DNA of 64,000 bases from Salinarimonas sp. (lineage in GTDB: Bacteria > Pseudomonadota > Alphaproteobacteria > Rhizobiales > Beijerinckiaceae). The notes beneath the pieces were generated by a model. The model saw only the letters and a program-made list of their open reading frames with translations, was not told the DNA's origin and searched no databases. The stretch is from positions 186,001 through 250,000 of the forward strand of contig JAFIEI010000001.1 of NCBI GenBank assembly GCA_020832565.1, in the 5' to 3' direction. Shown here piece by piece: positions 19,253 through 28,900 of this stretch. A program made the position numbers and the translations under genes. Each line of letters begins with the position of its first letter. Positions within the stretch are counted from its first letter, which is position 1.

Positions 19253-20032
19253 CTACCGATTCTCGTCCCACCACTCACGGGCAAGGCGCTCGGCTTCGGC
19301 GATTTCGTCGGGTGTCATTTGTTCGCCAAGCTCATCGAGCTTCAAGGTCGGGCTCGTCATTGCGATGGTCAGCCACTTGTACGCCTGCACGGAATCCTCG
19401 GGAAACCAGGGTCTCCCGTCAGCGTACAAGGTGCCTAGCTCCATCATCGCCATCGGCGCTTGGGGGCCATCAGTTGCAGCGCTTCTGGTGTAATTGCTCA
19501 AAGCGCTTGCATAGCGTTCCGCATGCCAACGCTCCCTGTCGGCTATTCGTTGCTCTTGGGCTTTCTGCGTCCAGTCCGTCAGTTCAGCACCCTCGGGCGG
19601 ACTGGCCAGTCCCTTGGCGTATAATGCCCCCAGCATCTGCATCGCCGAAGGGTCATCTTGCATGGCGGCCTTGCGAAACCAACGCGCGGCCTCATCGTAG
19701 TCTTGTTCGACACCGTTACCTTGTTCGTAGAGCAAACCGAGGCCGAGCTGGCCACGTACATTGCCCTGTTCGGCTGCGATACGCCACCAACGCTCAGCCT
19801 CGGCGTAATCCTGCGGGTGCGAGAAATGGGTGGCATAGATGCCGGCAAGATCTGTTTGCGCAACGACATCACCAGCCTCGGCCCTGCGCCGAATTGAAGC
19901 AAGGTGGTCTTCGTTCATGATGAAAGGGGTCGGACGCGTTTCGATTATCGGTTCCTGAGCATCGGATGCTCCAAATAATACAAGACCTGAAAGGAATACG
20001 ATTGCGAAAACCCAAGGGATCGTTCGTGTCAT
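19253..20032 (-). CDS. Secreted SEL1-repeat (TPR-like) protein, copy 2
   Basis: Also 259 aa when started at the ATG at 20032 (MTRTIPWVFAIVFLSGLVLFGASDAQ), which matches the start of copy 1; the track start at 20068 is rejected. Repeats include AERWWRIAAEQGNVRGQLGLGLLY and AARWFRKAAMQDDPSAMQMLGALY, and the ending RLAREWWDENR mirrors copy 1. Roughly half of the residues appear identical to copy 1 with no obvious gap, and the DNA just before the two ATGs is also similar (agaacggc). This is a clear tandem duplication that has since diverged. Both copies should be exported to the periplasm. Confidence 0.88.
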   Translation of the reverse strand: MTRTIPWVFAIVFLSGLVLFGASDAQEPIIETRPTPFIMNEDHLASIRRRAEAGDVVAQTDLAGIYATHFSHPQDYAEAERWWRIAAEQGNVRGQLGLGLLYEQGNGVEQDYDEAARWFRKAAMQDDPSAMQMLGALYAKGLASPPEGAELTDWTQKAQEQRIADRERWHAERYASALSNYTRSAATDGPQAPMAMMELGTLYADGRPWFPEDSVQAYKWLTIAMTSPTLKLDELGEQMTPDEIAEAERLAREWWDENR

Positions 20033-20140
20033 ACGATTGTCGCCGTTCTCAAGATGCCGCTGCGACAAATAAGAATGGGCGTGATCCCGGAAGCAACTAC
20101 TGACCTCTCTTTTGGTAAATATCCTGCGAGGTGGCCCAAT

Positions 20141-21811
20141 TCAGGCGCGGTCAGCGCCAACAGCCGGCACCCCCTGTCCCCGCCCGAACACTCGCGCGAT
20201 CGCCCGCTCTACCGCGTCGCCCGTCGCGCTGCGCCAGCGGGCGGCGAGGTGCTGGTCGGGGCGGATCAGCCAGGTGGCGCCGGGGGTGGCGTCGTAGCGG
20301 CGGGCGAAGACGCCCTCCGCGTCGATCAGATCGCGCCCGATCACCAGCATGCGCGCTTGTGGGTGATCGGGCAGTAATGCGCCATCGCCCGGCATGTGGA
20401 GGAGGGTGCATGCGCCGTCGAGCGCTTCCAGGAGCCAGCAGGGCGAGCCGTCGGGCCTGTGCATCGGCGCATCCGGAGCCGGCGCGCCGAGTTCCGCGAC
20501 GCCGGCCCATTGTGCGTCATCCGGCGTCGAGAGGGGGCTGTCGTGATAGGTGGTGGGGGCCGAGAGGCGCCCGGAATTGACCATGCGCCGGGCGAAATCG
20601 GCGCGCGCCGCGAGCGCCAGCGCCGCATCGCGGAAGCGGGTCTCCTGGGGGGTGCGCGGGGCGATGAAATCGGTGGAACGCGTTGAATGGCCGATATTCT
20701 CGTCGGCGGCGGCGATGCGCTCGTGGTCGTAGCTCGCGATCAGCCGGGTATCGGCCTCGCCACGGATCACGGCGGCGAGCTTCCAGGCAAGGTTTTCCGC
20801 ATCCTGAATGCCGGAATTGGCCCCGCGCGCGCCAAACGGCGAGACCTGGTGTGCAGCATCTCCGGCAAAGACCACGCGATCATGGACGAAGCGCGCCAGC
20901 CGGCGGCACTGGAACGTGTAAACCGAGACCCATTCCAGGCTGAAATTCTCATGCCCCAGCATCTGCCGGATGCGCGGGATCACGCGCTCGGGTTTTTGCT
21001 CCTCGCGCGCGTCTGCCTGCGCACCGAGGCCGAGATCGATGCGCCAGACATCATCGGGCTGCTTGTGCAGCAGCGCCGAGCGGCCTTCATGGAAGGGCGG
21101 GTCGAACCAGAACCAGCGCTCGGCGGGAAATTCACCTTTCATCTTCACATCGGCGATGAGGAAGCGTTCCTCGAAGACCTCGCCCTCGAAGGCGAGCCCC
21201 ATCAGATCACGGCAGGCCGAGCGCGCACCATCCGCTGCCACGACCCAATCCGCCTGCAGGCCATAGGAGCCCTCCGGCGTCTCGATGGTGAGCGTGACGC
21301 CGGCGCTCTCCTGCGCGATGCCGGTGACGCGGTTGCGCCAGCGCAGCTCGATCCCGGCGCCGCCGCCATCCGCGAGGGCCTGCGCCCGGGTGACCAGATG
21401 ATGCTCCAGATAATATTGCTGCAGATTGACGAAAGCCGGCATCTTGTGGCCGCTCTCGGGCAGGAGATCGAAGTTGTAAACCTCGCCATGACCCTGGAAG
21501 ACGCGCCCGAGCTTCCAGGTGACGCCCTGGTCACGACAGGCTTCGCCGAGGCCGAGCCGGTCGAGAATCTCCAGCGTGCGCTTGGCGTAGCAGATGCCAC
21601 GCGAGCCTTCGCCGATCCGGTCGGCATCGTCGAGAACCACCACGGGGACCCCGCGCCGGGCCAGATCGATTGCGCAGGCGAGGCCGACAGGGCCGGCGCC
21701 GACCACCACCACCGGATGGCGCGCGGGCGCTCCGTCCTGCTCGGGTGAGCGCCGATAGCTGAACTGATAGAGGCTCTTGCGTACTCCGCCCGTGGTGCCG
21801 CCCTGCGCCAT
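20141..21811 (-). CDS. FAD-dependent aromatic monooxygenase, phenol hydroxylase / MhpA-like
   Basis: Flavoprotein monooxygenase of 556 aa. The N-terminal FAD-binding Rossmann motif is VVVGAGPVGLACAIDLARRG (about 35-55), and the second FAD motif is VVFAGDAAHQVSPFGARGAN (about 310-330). The C-terminal 120 residues fit the thioredoxin-like domain of phenol hydroxylase and 3-(3-hydroxyphenyl)propionate hydroxylase relatives. It would hydroxylate an aromatic ring using NAD(P)H and oxygen, but no ring-cleavage or other catabolic gene is adjacent, so the substrate is open. It stands alone on the minus strand, divergent from the coiled-coil gene. Confidence 0.88.
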   Translation of the reverse strand: MAQGGTTGGVRKSLYQFSYRRSPEQDGAPARHPVVVVGAGPVGLACAIDLARRGVPVVVLDDADRIGEGSRGICYAKRTLEILDRLGLGEACRDQGVTWKLGRVFQGHGEVYNFDLLPESGHKMPAFVNLQQYYLEHHLVTRAQALADGGGAGIELRWRNRVTGIAQESAGVTLTIETPEGSYGLQADWVVAADGARSACRDLMGLAFEGEVFEERFLIADVKMKGEFPAERWFWFDPPFHEGRSALLHKQPDDVWRIDLGLGAQADAREEQKPERVIPRIRQMLGHENFSLEWVSVYTFQCRRLARFVHDRVVFAGDAAHQVSPFGARGANSGIQDAENLAWKLAAVIRGEADTRLIASYDHERIAAADENIGHSTRSTDFIAPRTPQETRFRDAALALAARADFARRMVNSGRLSAPTTYHDSPLSTPDDAQWAGVAELGAPAPDAPMHRPDGSPCWLLEALDGACTLLHMPGDGALLPDHPQARMLVIGRDLIDAEGVFARRYDATPGATWLIRPDQHLAARWRSATGDAVERAIARVFGRGQGVPAVGADRA

Positions 21812-22017
21812 CCCGCTCCCGCTCCCTCATATTTCACGTTCAGGATAGGCAGGGGCCCCGGCTTTGTCGATCCGCGCTGGAAAACGCCGTTTGTCCGCCG
21901 CAATCGCGTTGCACATGGTTAATGCAGACGCCACGATGCGAATCGGGTTCGTATGGGGCAGGTTCGCGTGCGAAGGCCCATCGGGCGACGACGCGGATGA
22001 GGGGGGTGGAGGCTGAC

Positions 22018-22863
22018 ATGGCCGCAGGCAATCGGGAAGAGACGGGCAGGGCAGGCCGGTCCTTCGGGCTGATCCTTGCCGCTATCGCCGCCACGGGATG
22101 GGGCTTTGCCTTCTATGCCGGGCTCGGCGGGATCGAGCGTGATGCGGTTTCGCGTGACAGCATCGCGATGCTGGAAGAGCGGAACGCCACACTCTCGGAC
22201 GAACTCGCCACGATTCGCGATGCGAATGGCCGGCTGGAACAGGTCGAAGCCCGGATCACGCAGGCGCGCGGGGAACTCGGGCGCACACGCGAGGAAAGGC
22301 GCGATCTCGAAGCCAGCCTCTCGGCGCTCCAGGACGATATCGCCCGGCTGGGCCGCGATGAAGGCGCCGCGACGCCGGTCTCCGCCGGTGCTGCGAATCA
22401 AGGCGCATCACCGGCAGCGGTGAACGCTGCGCTGGCAAGGCTCGACCGGCTGATCGATACCCGCAGCGGTGAATTGCAGGCGATCCGCGCTGCACGCAGC
22501 GAGGCCGAGTCGCGCCTCGCCGCGGCGAGTGATGCGCTGGAAGCGACGCAGCAATCGCTGAGCCGCGACGAGCGCGCCGCCGGGGAAGCGCAGGAAACGC
22601 TCTCGCGGCTCCTCGCCGATATCGAGCGTTTCGAGGCTCTCATCGCCCGCCGCGAAGCACAAGCGGACACGCTCGCAGACGATATCACCCGCGCCGAGGC
22701 ACGGCTGGCAGCGCTGCAGGTCGAGCACGCGCGCCTGCGCAGCGCGATCGAAGAAGCGCAGTCACGGGCGAATCGTCCCGAAGCCGCAGCGCCGAGTCCT
22801 GTGGAGCCGGAGCGCCTGCCCGACGGGACGCGTGTCATTCGCGTCAATCCCGGTTCCCGCTGA
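22018..22863 (+). CDS. Membrane-anchored coiled-coil protein of unknown function
   Basis: Protein of 281 aa from the ATG at 22018, which has GGAGG six bases upstream; the track start at 21922 is rejected. One hydrophobic segment (about 17-36, FGLILAAIAATGWGFAFYAG) is followed by an almost continuous coiled coil rich in Glu, Arg and Ala (for example MLEERNATLSDELATIRDAN), with a short break near residues 115-135. The tail is proline-rich and ends TRVIRVNPGSR. The topology suggests a single anchor with a long cytoplasmic or periplasmic rod. No named family was recognised. Confidence 0.75.
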   Translation: MAAGNREETGRAGRSFGLILAAIAATGWGFAFYAGLGGIERDAVSRDSIAMLEERNATLSDELATIRDANGRLEQVEARITQARGELGRTREERRDLEASLSALQDDIARLGRDEGAATPVSAGAANQGASPAAVNAALARLDRLIDTRSGELQAIRAARSEAESRLAAASDALEATQQSLSRDERAAGEAQETLSRLLADIERFEALIARREAQADTLADDITRAEARLAALQVEHARLRSAIEEAQSRANRPEAAAPSPVEPERLPDGTRVIRVNPGSR

Positions 22864-22991
22864 ACGTACTGGCATCCGCGCACGCCGATCCGGGCATCCG
22901 AGCCGCGTGCGATTCACCTTGCGGAAAGACTGACGGGCCACTCTTGCGTGCGTGATGGGGCCTCGCGCGGGTAGGAAGCGGGTATGTTCAG

Positions 22992-23612
22992 TTGGTTGCG
23001 TGGATCGGGGCAGATGCCGGGCAGACGCGCTTCTCGCCGGCAAAGCACAGGCTGGAGGCGCTCTCTGACGGCGTCTTCGCCATCGTCCTGACGCTGCTCG
23101 CCCTCGAACTGCGCCTGCCGGACGCCGCTCATGACGCGCGTTTCGTCGATGTCGTCGCCGGCAACGGGGCGCTGATCGTCAATTACCTGATCTCGTTCTT
23201 CATCGTCGGCCTCTTGTGGAAGCTGCAGCATATGGTGCTGGAGCGCATCGGTCGCGGCGTTGCCGGCATCCACATGCTCAATCTGGCGTTTCTCGCCACG
23301 GTGACGCTGACGCCGTGGTCGCTGGGCAATCTCACCGGTTTTCCCGGTGATGCGATGGCGGTCGCGACATTCTCCGGCCTGCTGCTCGCCGCCTGGCTGA
23401 TGCTGATCGCGATCCTGACATCCGCGCTTGCGAGCGACGGGCTCGAAGCGGACCAGCGCGCACCGGTCCGGCAATTGCGCACAAGCCTGACCAGCGGCCC
23501 GCTCGTCGCCGCGGCCTCGATCGCGATCGCGCCGTTCTCCACCGATACCGCGCTCTACATCTGGCTCGCGCTGATCCCGCTCTCTTTCCTCACGCGCCGG
23601 CTGGCGCAATAG
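22992..23612 (+). CDS. TMEM175 / DUF1211 family integral membrane protein
   Basis: Membrane protein of 206 aa with about six hydrophobic segments. The signature near the N-terminus, RLEALSDGVFAIVLTLLALEL, matches the TMEM175 family motif normally written R-x3-FSD; here leucine replaces phenylalanine. Bacterial members with one such repeat are described as tetrameric potassium channels. The only possible in-frame start after the upstream stop (tga at 22953) is the TTG at 22992, an unusual start. The channel role is family knowledge, not shown here. Confidence 0.8.
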   Translation: MVAWIGADAGQTRFSPAKHRLEALSDGVFAIVLTLLALELRLPDAAHDARFVDVVAGNGALIVNYLISFFIVGLLWKLQHMVLERIGRGVAGIHMLNLAFLATVTLTPWSLGNLTGFPGDAMAVATFSGLLLAAWLMLIAILTSALASDGLEADQRAPVRQLRTSLTSGPLVAAASIAIAPFSTDTALYIWLALIPLSFLTRRLAQ

Positions 23613-23702
23613 CAGGCGCCATCTTCACCGACCAATCCCCGGAAAGTCTGCAATCGCCACCGCGAGAGCAAGCAAGAACAAGAGCAAGAAAAGGAGCAGA
23701 TC

Positions 23703-24203
23703 ATGACCTCCCACGGCGCCTTCATCGCCGCATTCCACATCCTCTTTCTGCTGATTCCGCCGCTGAGTGCCGCGCTCTGGTGGTACCATCGCCGCGATAT
23801 CGGCGCGCGCTATCTGCCCCTGTTGCTGAAGCATCTCGTCTTCATCGGGGTCGGGGTGCAGGGCTTCATGGCCGGGCTGAAGCAGATCTTCACCGGCGAG
23901 AGCATCGCGGCCTATCTCGACTGGCCCTACAGCCCCTTCGTTGCCGAACTCGGCCTGATGAACCTGGCTTTCGGCATACTCGGCCTGATCGCACCCTTCG
24001 CCTCACGCGGTTTCCTCGTCGCCGCATCACTCGGCTACGGCATCTTTCTGATCGGCGCCGCGATCGGGCATCTGCGCGACGTGATCACGACGGGCAATCT
24101 TGCACTGGGCAATATCGGGCCGACGCTGTGGTCGGATATCCTGATCCCGCTGGGTTTGCTTTGGCTGATCGTCGCCACGCGTGAGGGACGTCGCCCGACG
24201 TGA
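23703..24203 (+). CDS. Small integral membrane protein, possibly DUF6790 family
   Basis: Membrane protein of 166 aa with four hydrophobic segments (about 8-26, 43-60, 80-115, 140-158) and no catalytic motif. AAGGAG lies seven bases before the ATG, so the start is firm. A purine-rich run (gagcaagcaagaacaagagc) precedes it. The pattern of the HLVFIGVGVQGFMAGL and SIAAYLDWPYSPFVAELGLMN segments resembles the uncharacterised DUF6790 family, but I hold that loosely. It may be co-transcribed with the TMEM175-like gene 90 bases upstream. Confidence 0.7.
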   Translation: MTSHGAFIAAFHILFLLIPPLSAALWWYHRRDIGARYLPLLLKHLVFIGVGVQGFMAGLKQIFTGESIAAYLDWPYSPFVAELGLMNLAFGILGLIAPFASRGFLVAASLGYGIFLIGAAIGHLRDVITTGNLALGNIGPTLWSDILIPLGLLWLIVATREGRRPT

Positions 24204-24221
24204 ACGCGATATCTCCGGGCC

Positions 24222-24743
24222 TCAGAACGGCCGCGGCGGGGGGAGGGGGATCTGATCCGGCGAAGGCAATGAGGGGGCGCCGGTGTCCTCGTCCTCGTCC
24301 TCGGGCGCATCCGCCATCGAGGTCTGGCGGCAGCCGGTGAGCCAGACGTCGTAGACGGGATGATCGATGGCGCTGAGCCCGGGGCTCTCGGCGAATATCC
24401 AGCCGTTGAAGAGGTCGCTGACGTCACCGTCGAGAGCGACATCCTCCACCTCGATGTAGGCGGTGGTATTCGGGCTGTCGGTCGGGGGACGGGTGTGGCA
24501 GGCGCGCGGCGTCACGAGGAGCGAGCCGAACTGGATGGTCTCGTCGATCTCGACCTCGAAGGCGATGATGCGCGCAGTGATCTTGTCGAGCCCGTTGAAG
24601 ACGGCAATGGGATTCTCAATATGGGTCTGCGCCGCAGCCGGGGGCGCGGCCACGGCCCCGGCGAGCAGAAGCGCGGCAAGCATGACGGCTGCCGGCGCGC
24701 GCGAGGCGATCAGGGTGGGGAGCATTGTGAATTCCCGCGTCAT
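24222..24743 (-). CDS. DUF2155 family secreted protein
   Basis: About 173 aa from the ATG at 24743; an internal ATG at 24725 is an alternative start. A hydrophobic signal (LIASRAPAAVMLAALLLAGAVAAPPAAA) leads to a domain with AVFNGLDKITARI, DETIQFGSLLVTPRACHTRPP, FNGWIFAESPGLSAIDHPVYDVWLT and a conserved terminal cysteine, which is the DUF2155 pattern. The proline-rich tail (LPSPDQIPLPPPRPF) is typical. The family has no assigned function, but in Alphaproteobacteria it is regularly next to the complex I NDUFA12 homologue, as here (44 bases downstream of it). Confidence 0.9.
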   Translation of the reverse strand: MTREFTMLPTLIASRAPAAVMLAALLLAGAVAAPPAAAQTHIENPIAVFNGLDKITARIIAFEVEIDETIQFGSLLVTPRACHTRPPTDSPNTTAYIEVEDVALDGDVSDLFNGWIFAESPGLSAIDHPVYDVWLTGCRQTSMADAPEDEDEDTGAPSLPSPDQIPLPPPRPF

Positions 24744-24787
24744 TTGCCTGTTACCACGCGTGCCCTGCAGGAGCCCGGGGGGCGTGC

Positions 24788-25204
24788 TCAATCGCCTGGT
24801 GACCATGCGGCGTAGTCGCCCGTCGCCTTGGGGCGCTGCTCCGGCGTCAGGATCGAACCTTGCGGGCGATAGGCCTGAGCGGTGCCGGTGTGATTCTCGG
24901 CGCCGAGCTTCTGCCATTCGCGCGCGGCATAGTCTTCCTGCGAGGGGGCGGTCGGGTAGGTATGGGCGAGCCAGCCACGCCAGCCGGGGGGCACGCGCGA
25001 GAGATCGGCGAGCCCGTTATAGATTACCCAGCGCCGCTCGTAGCCGAGCGCGGGATCCTTGGCGCCGCCCTTGGTGCGATAATAGATATTGCCGAACTCG
25101 TCCTCGCCGACGCGTTCGCCGTGGCGCCAGGTGTGGAAGCGCGTGTTCAGCGTCTGGCCGTTCCACCAGGTGAAGAACTGGGTGAAGAACTCTTTCAGGG
25201 TCAT
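24788..25204 (-). CDS. NADH:ubiquinone oxidoreductase accessory subunit, NDUFA12 (B17.2) homologue
   Basis: Protein of 138 aa from the ATG at 25204 (MTLKEFFTQFFTWWNGQTLN), the conserved start of bacterial NDUFA12 homologues; the longer track start is rejected. Family features include the GEDEFGNIYYR strand and the RRWVIYNGLADLSRVPPGWRGWL block. It is a peripheral accessory subunit of respiratory complex I found in Alphaproteobacteria and mitochondria. The core nuo genes are not in the window. DUF2155 follows on the same strand, the usual arrangement. Confidence 0.93.
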   Translation of the reverse strand: MTLKEFFTQFFTWWNGQTLNTRFHTWRHGERVGEDEFGNIYYRTKGGAKDPALGYERRWVIYNGLADLSRVPPGWRGWLAHTYPTAPSQEDYAAREWQKLGAENHTGTAQAYRPQGSILTPEQRPKATGDYAAWSPGD

Positions 25205-25961
25205 CGCGGATCGTCGCCTTTGTTCGATAGGCACCTTATGGCGCCGCAAACGCCACAAGTCCAGTGCCGCACGGCTCGCTGAACCCGGTTTTGCGATTCG
25301 TTTGCGGCGAATCGATGGAGCAGGCGGGGCGTATACGCCGCCGCATCGCCGCAATCCGTTGCGGGGGCGGGGGAGGGGTGCGTTCCGCAGCCGAAGGGAG
25401 GGCGGATTCGGACCGTTGCTGAGTCGTCAAGAGGCCGATCCGTATCCGGGCAGCGAATCCACATTTATTGCCTGTCGGTGCTATGGTGAACGAAGTGTTA
25501 TCCCACCCGACCGAACACGATTCATGACGGAATCCGAAGGGGTTAACCATTGGTTCAGGGCTTATCCACAATCGGCACGATCTCCACAAGATATAGCGTC
25601 GGCAAAAGAACGGAGCACTAGTTCTTGACGTTTGGGTCGGGTCGGGCATAGCTTCCGAATATGCCGTTCGGGATGCGGCGACGGGGCTTCGTGGCCTGGT
25701 CGGAGAGGTTTCTGGAAGGGTCTTGGAAGACGCGTCGATCGCGCATCCGTTACGGTGCGTGAACCCTCGACTGCGCGCTCGCGAGACCATGTTCGGGGCC
25801 GGCATCGCGCGGCAGTGGGGCAGAACAAGGGTGGCGCCAAAGCCGCCCGACGGCGTCATGACAGAGTAAAAACGCGACAAGAGCCGCAACATGCGGCCGG
25901 CGAAGCTTTCCCTGACGAGAGGCAGCTCAGGGGTGCTTTGCCAGACAAAGGGACTAGACAG
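25205..25961 (+). promoter_or_regulatory. Regulatory region and long leader upstream of nrdJ
   Basis: About 760 bases without a convincing gene lie between the divergent NDUFA12 and nrdJ starts. The plus strand has a consensus DnaA box, ttatccaca, at 25562-25570, and a plausible sigma70-type promoter, TTGACG at 25625-25630 and tagctt at 25649-25654 with an 18-base spacer. That would leave a leader of about 300 bases before the nrdJ ATG. I looked for a cobalamin riboswitch and did not see the conserved B12 box (GCCACTG-like), so none is called. The track's upstream extension of nrdJ through this leader lacks coding character. Confidence 0.4.
25625..25654 (+). promoter_or_regulatory. Putative nrdJ promoter
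   Basis: TTGACG and tagctt are separated by 18 bases, a fair match to alphaproteobacterial sigma70 promoters, and face nrdJ. A consensus DnaA box lies about 55 bases upstream of the -35. This is pattern matching only; no transcription start is known. Confidence 0.35.
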
Positions 25962-28900
25962 ATGCGGATCGAGCGGCGCTACACCACCACCGGGCAATCG
26001 CCTTATGCGGACATTGCCTTCCGGCTCTCCACCAGCGAGATCCGCAACCCGGACGGCTCGACCGTCTTCAAGCTCGAGAATTTCGAGGTTCCAAAGAGCT
26101 GGAGCCAGGTCGCCTCGGACGTGCTGGCGCAGAAGTATTTCCGCAAGGCGGGCGTGCCGGCGGCGCTGAAGAAGGTCGAGGAGAACGACGTTCCTTCCTT
26201 CCTGTGGCGCTCCGTGCCCGACGAGAAGGCGCTGGCGAAACTGCCGGAAGGCGAGCGTTACGGGCCGGAGACCTCCGCAAAGCAGGTTTTTGACCGCCTC
26301 GCGGGCTGCTGGACCTATTGGGGCTGGAAGGGCGGCTATTTCTCGTCCGAAGACGATGCGCAGGCCTTCTTCGACGAGCTGCGCTTCATGCTGGCCAACC
26401 AGATGGTCGCGCCGAACTCGCCGCAATGGTTCAATACGGGCCTGCACTGGGCCTATGGCATCGACGGGCCGAGCCAGGGCCATTTCTACGTGGATTTCAA
26501 GACGGGCGAGCTGACGCGCTCGACCTCGTCCTATGAGCATCCCCAGCCGCATGCCTGCTTCATCCAGGGCGTGCAGGACGATCTCGTCAACGAGGGCGGG
26601 ATCATGGATCTGTGGGTGCGCGAGGCCCGCCTGTTCAAATACGGCTCGGGTACCGGCTCGAACTTCTCGATGCTGCGTGGCGAGGGCGAGAAGCTCGCCG
26701 GTGGCGGCAAGTCCTCGGGGCTGATGTCCTTCCTCAAGATCGGCGACCGGGCAGCCGGCGCGATCAAGTCCGGCGGCACCACGCGCCGCGCGGCCAAGAT
26801 GGTCGTGGTCGATGTCGATCACCCGGATATCGAGACCTATATCGACTGGAAGGTGCGCGAGGAGCAGAAGGTCGCCGCGCTCGTGACCGGCTCCAAGCTG
26901 TGCAACCGCCATCTCAAGGCGGTGATGAAGGCCTGCGTCAATTGCGAGGCCACGGGCGATGCCTGCTACGATCCCGAGCGCAACCCCGCCCTCAAGCGCG
27001 AGATCAAGCGCGCCCGCCGCGCCCTCGTGCCCGACAACTACATCAAGCGCGTGATCCAGTTCGCCAAGCAGGGCTACAGGGATATCGAATTCGACATCTA
27101 CGACACCGATTGGGATTCGGAGGCCTACCTCACGGTTTCGGGCCAGAATTCGAACAATTCCGTCTCGCTCAAGGACGACTTCCTCAACGCCGTCGAGGCT
27201 GACGGCGAGTGGAACCTGATCCGCCGCACGGACGGCAAGGTCGCCAAAACCGTCAAGGCGCGTGACCTGTGGGAGAAGATCGGCCATGCCGCCTGGGCAT
27301 CTGCCGATCCCGGCCTGCATTTCAACACGACGATGAACGACTGGCATACCTGCCCGGAATCCGGCCCGATCCGCGGCTCGAATCCGTGTTCGGAATACAT
27401 GTTCCTCGACGACACGGCCTGCAATCTCGCCTCGGCGAACCTGCTGCAATTCTATGATCGCGAGGCGAAGCAGTTCGATTTCGGCGGCTATGAGCATCTC
27501 TGCCGGCTCTGGACCGTGGTGCTCGAAGTCTCCGTGACCATGGCGCAGTTCCCCTCTCGCGAGATCGCGCAGCTCTCCTACGAGTACCGCACGCTGGGTC
27601 TGGGCTACGCCAATATCGGCGGCCTCCTGATGACCATGGGCCTGTCCTACGATTCGGATGAGGGCCGTGCGCTCGGCGGCGCGCTCACCGCGATCATGAC
27701 CGGCGTGGCCTATGCCACCTCCGCCGAGATGGCGGGCGAGCTCGGGCCGTTCCCCGGCTACAAGGCGAATGCGCAGCACATGCTGCGGGTGATGCGCAAC
27801 CATCGCCGCGCGGCTTATGGCGAGGCTGACGGCTATGAGGCGCTCAACGTCAACCCCGTCCCGCTCGACCACGCCTCCTGCCCGGAGCCGATCCTGGTCG
27901 AGCGTGCCAAGCGCGCCTGGGACGAGGCACTGGTGCTGGGTGAGAAGCACGGCTACCGCAACGCCCAGGCGACCGTGATCGCGCCGACCGGTACGATCGG
28001 CCTCGTCATGGATTGCGATACCACGGGCATCGAGCCTGATTTCGCGCTCGTGAAGTTCAAGAAGCTCGCCGGCGGCGGCTATTTCAAGATCATCAACCGC
28101 GCCGTTCCGGACGCCCTGCGGGCGCTGGGCTATCGCGAGCATGAGATCGCCGAGATCGAGGTCTACGCGCTCGGTCACGGTTCGATGGCGCAGGCGCCGG
28201 GCATCAACCCGCAGACCCTGAAGGCCAAGGGCTTCACCGACGAGATCATCGCCACGCTCGAAGGTGGCATGAAGGCGGCGTTCGATATCAAGTTCGTCTT
28301 CAACAAATGGTCGATCGGCGAGGATTTCCTCACGGGTACGCTCAACGTCCCGGCGGAGAAGCTCAACGACCCGTCCTTCGACCTGCTCGCGCATCTCGGC
28401 TTCACGAAGGACGAGATCAATGCTGCCAATATCCATATCTGCGGGGCGATGACGCTGGAAGGTGCGCCGCATCTCAAGGAAGAGCACTATCCGGTCTTCG
28501 ATTGCGCCAATCCCTGCGGGCGCGTCGGCAAGCGCTATCTCTCGGTGGAGAGCCATATCCGCATGATGGCGGCGGCGCAGCCCTTCATCTCGGGGGCGAT
28601 CTCCAAGACCATCAACATGCCCAACGACGCCACGGTCGAGGATTGCAAGAGCGCCTACATGCTCTCCTGGCGCCTCGCCCTCAAGGCGAACGCGCTTTAT
28701 CGCGACGGCTCCAAGCTCTCGCAGCCGCTCAATTCCGCGTTGATCGAGGATGATGCGGATGAGGACGAGGATGCGGTCGATACCGTTGATCGTCTGCTCG
28801 AATCCGCGGCCCCCGCGCGCGCCGCGCAGGTGGCGGAGAAGATTGTCGAGCGTGTGGTCGAGCGCGTGGAGCGCATCCGGGAGCGCGAGAAGATGCCCGA

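Noticed and set aside
25655-25961. Cobalamin riboswitch before nrdJ
   Set aside because: A leader of the right size exists, but I could not find the conserved B12 box, so no riboswitch is called.
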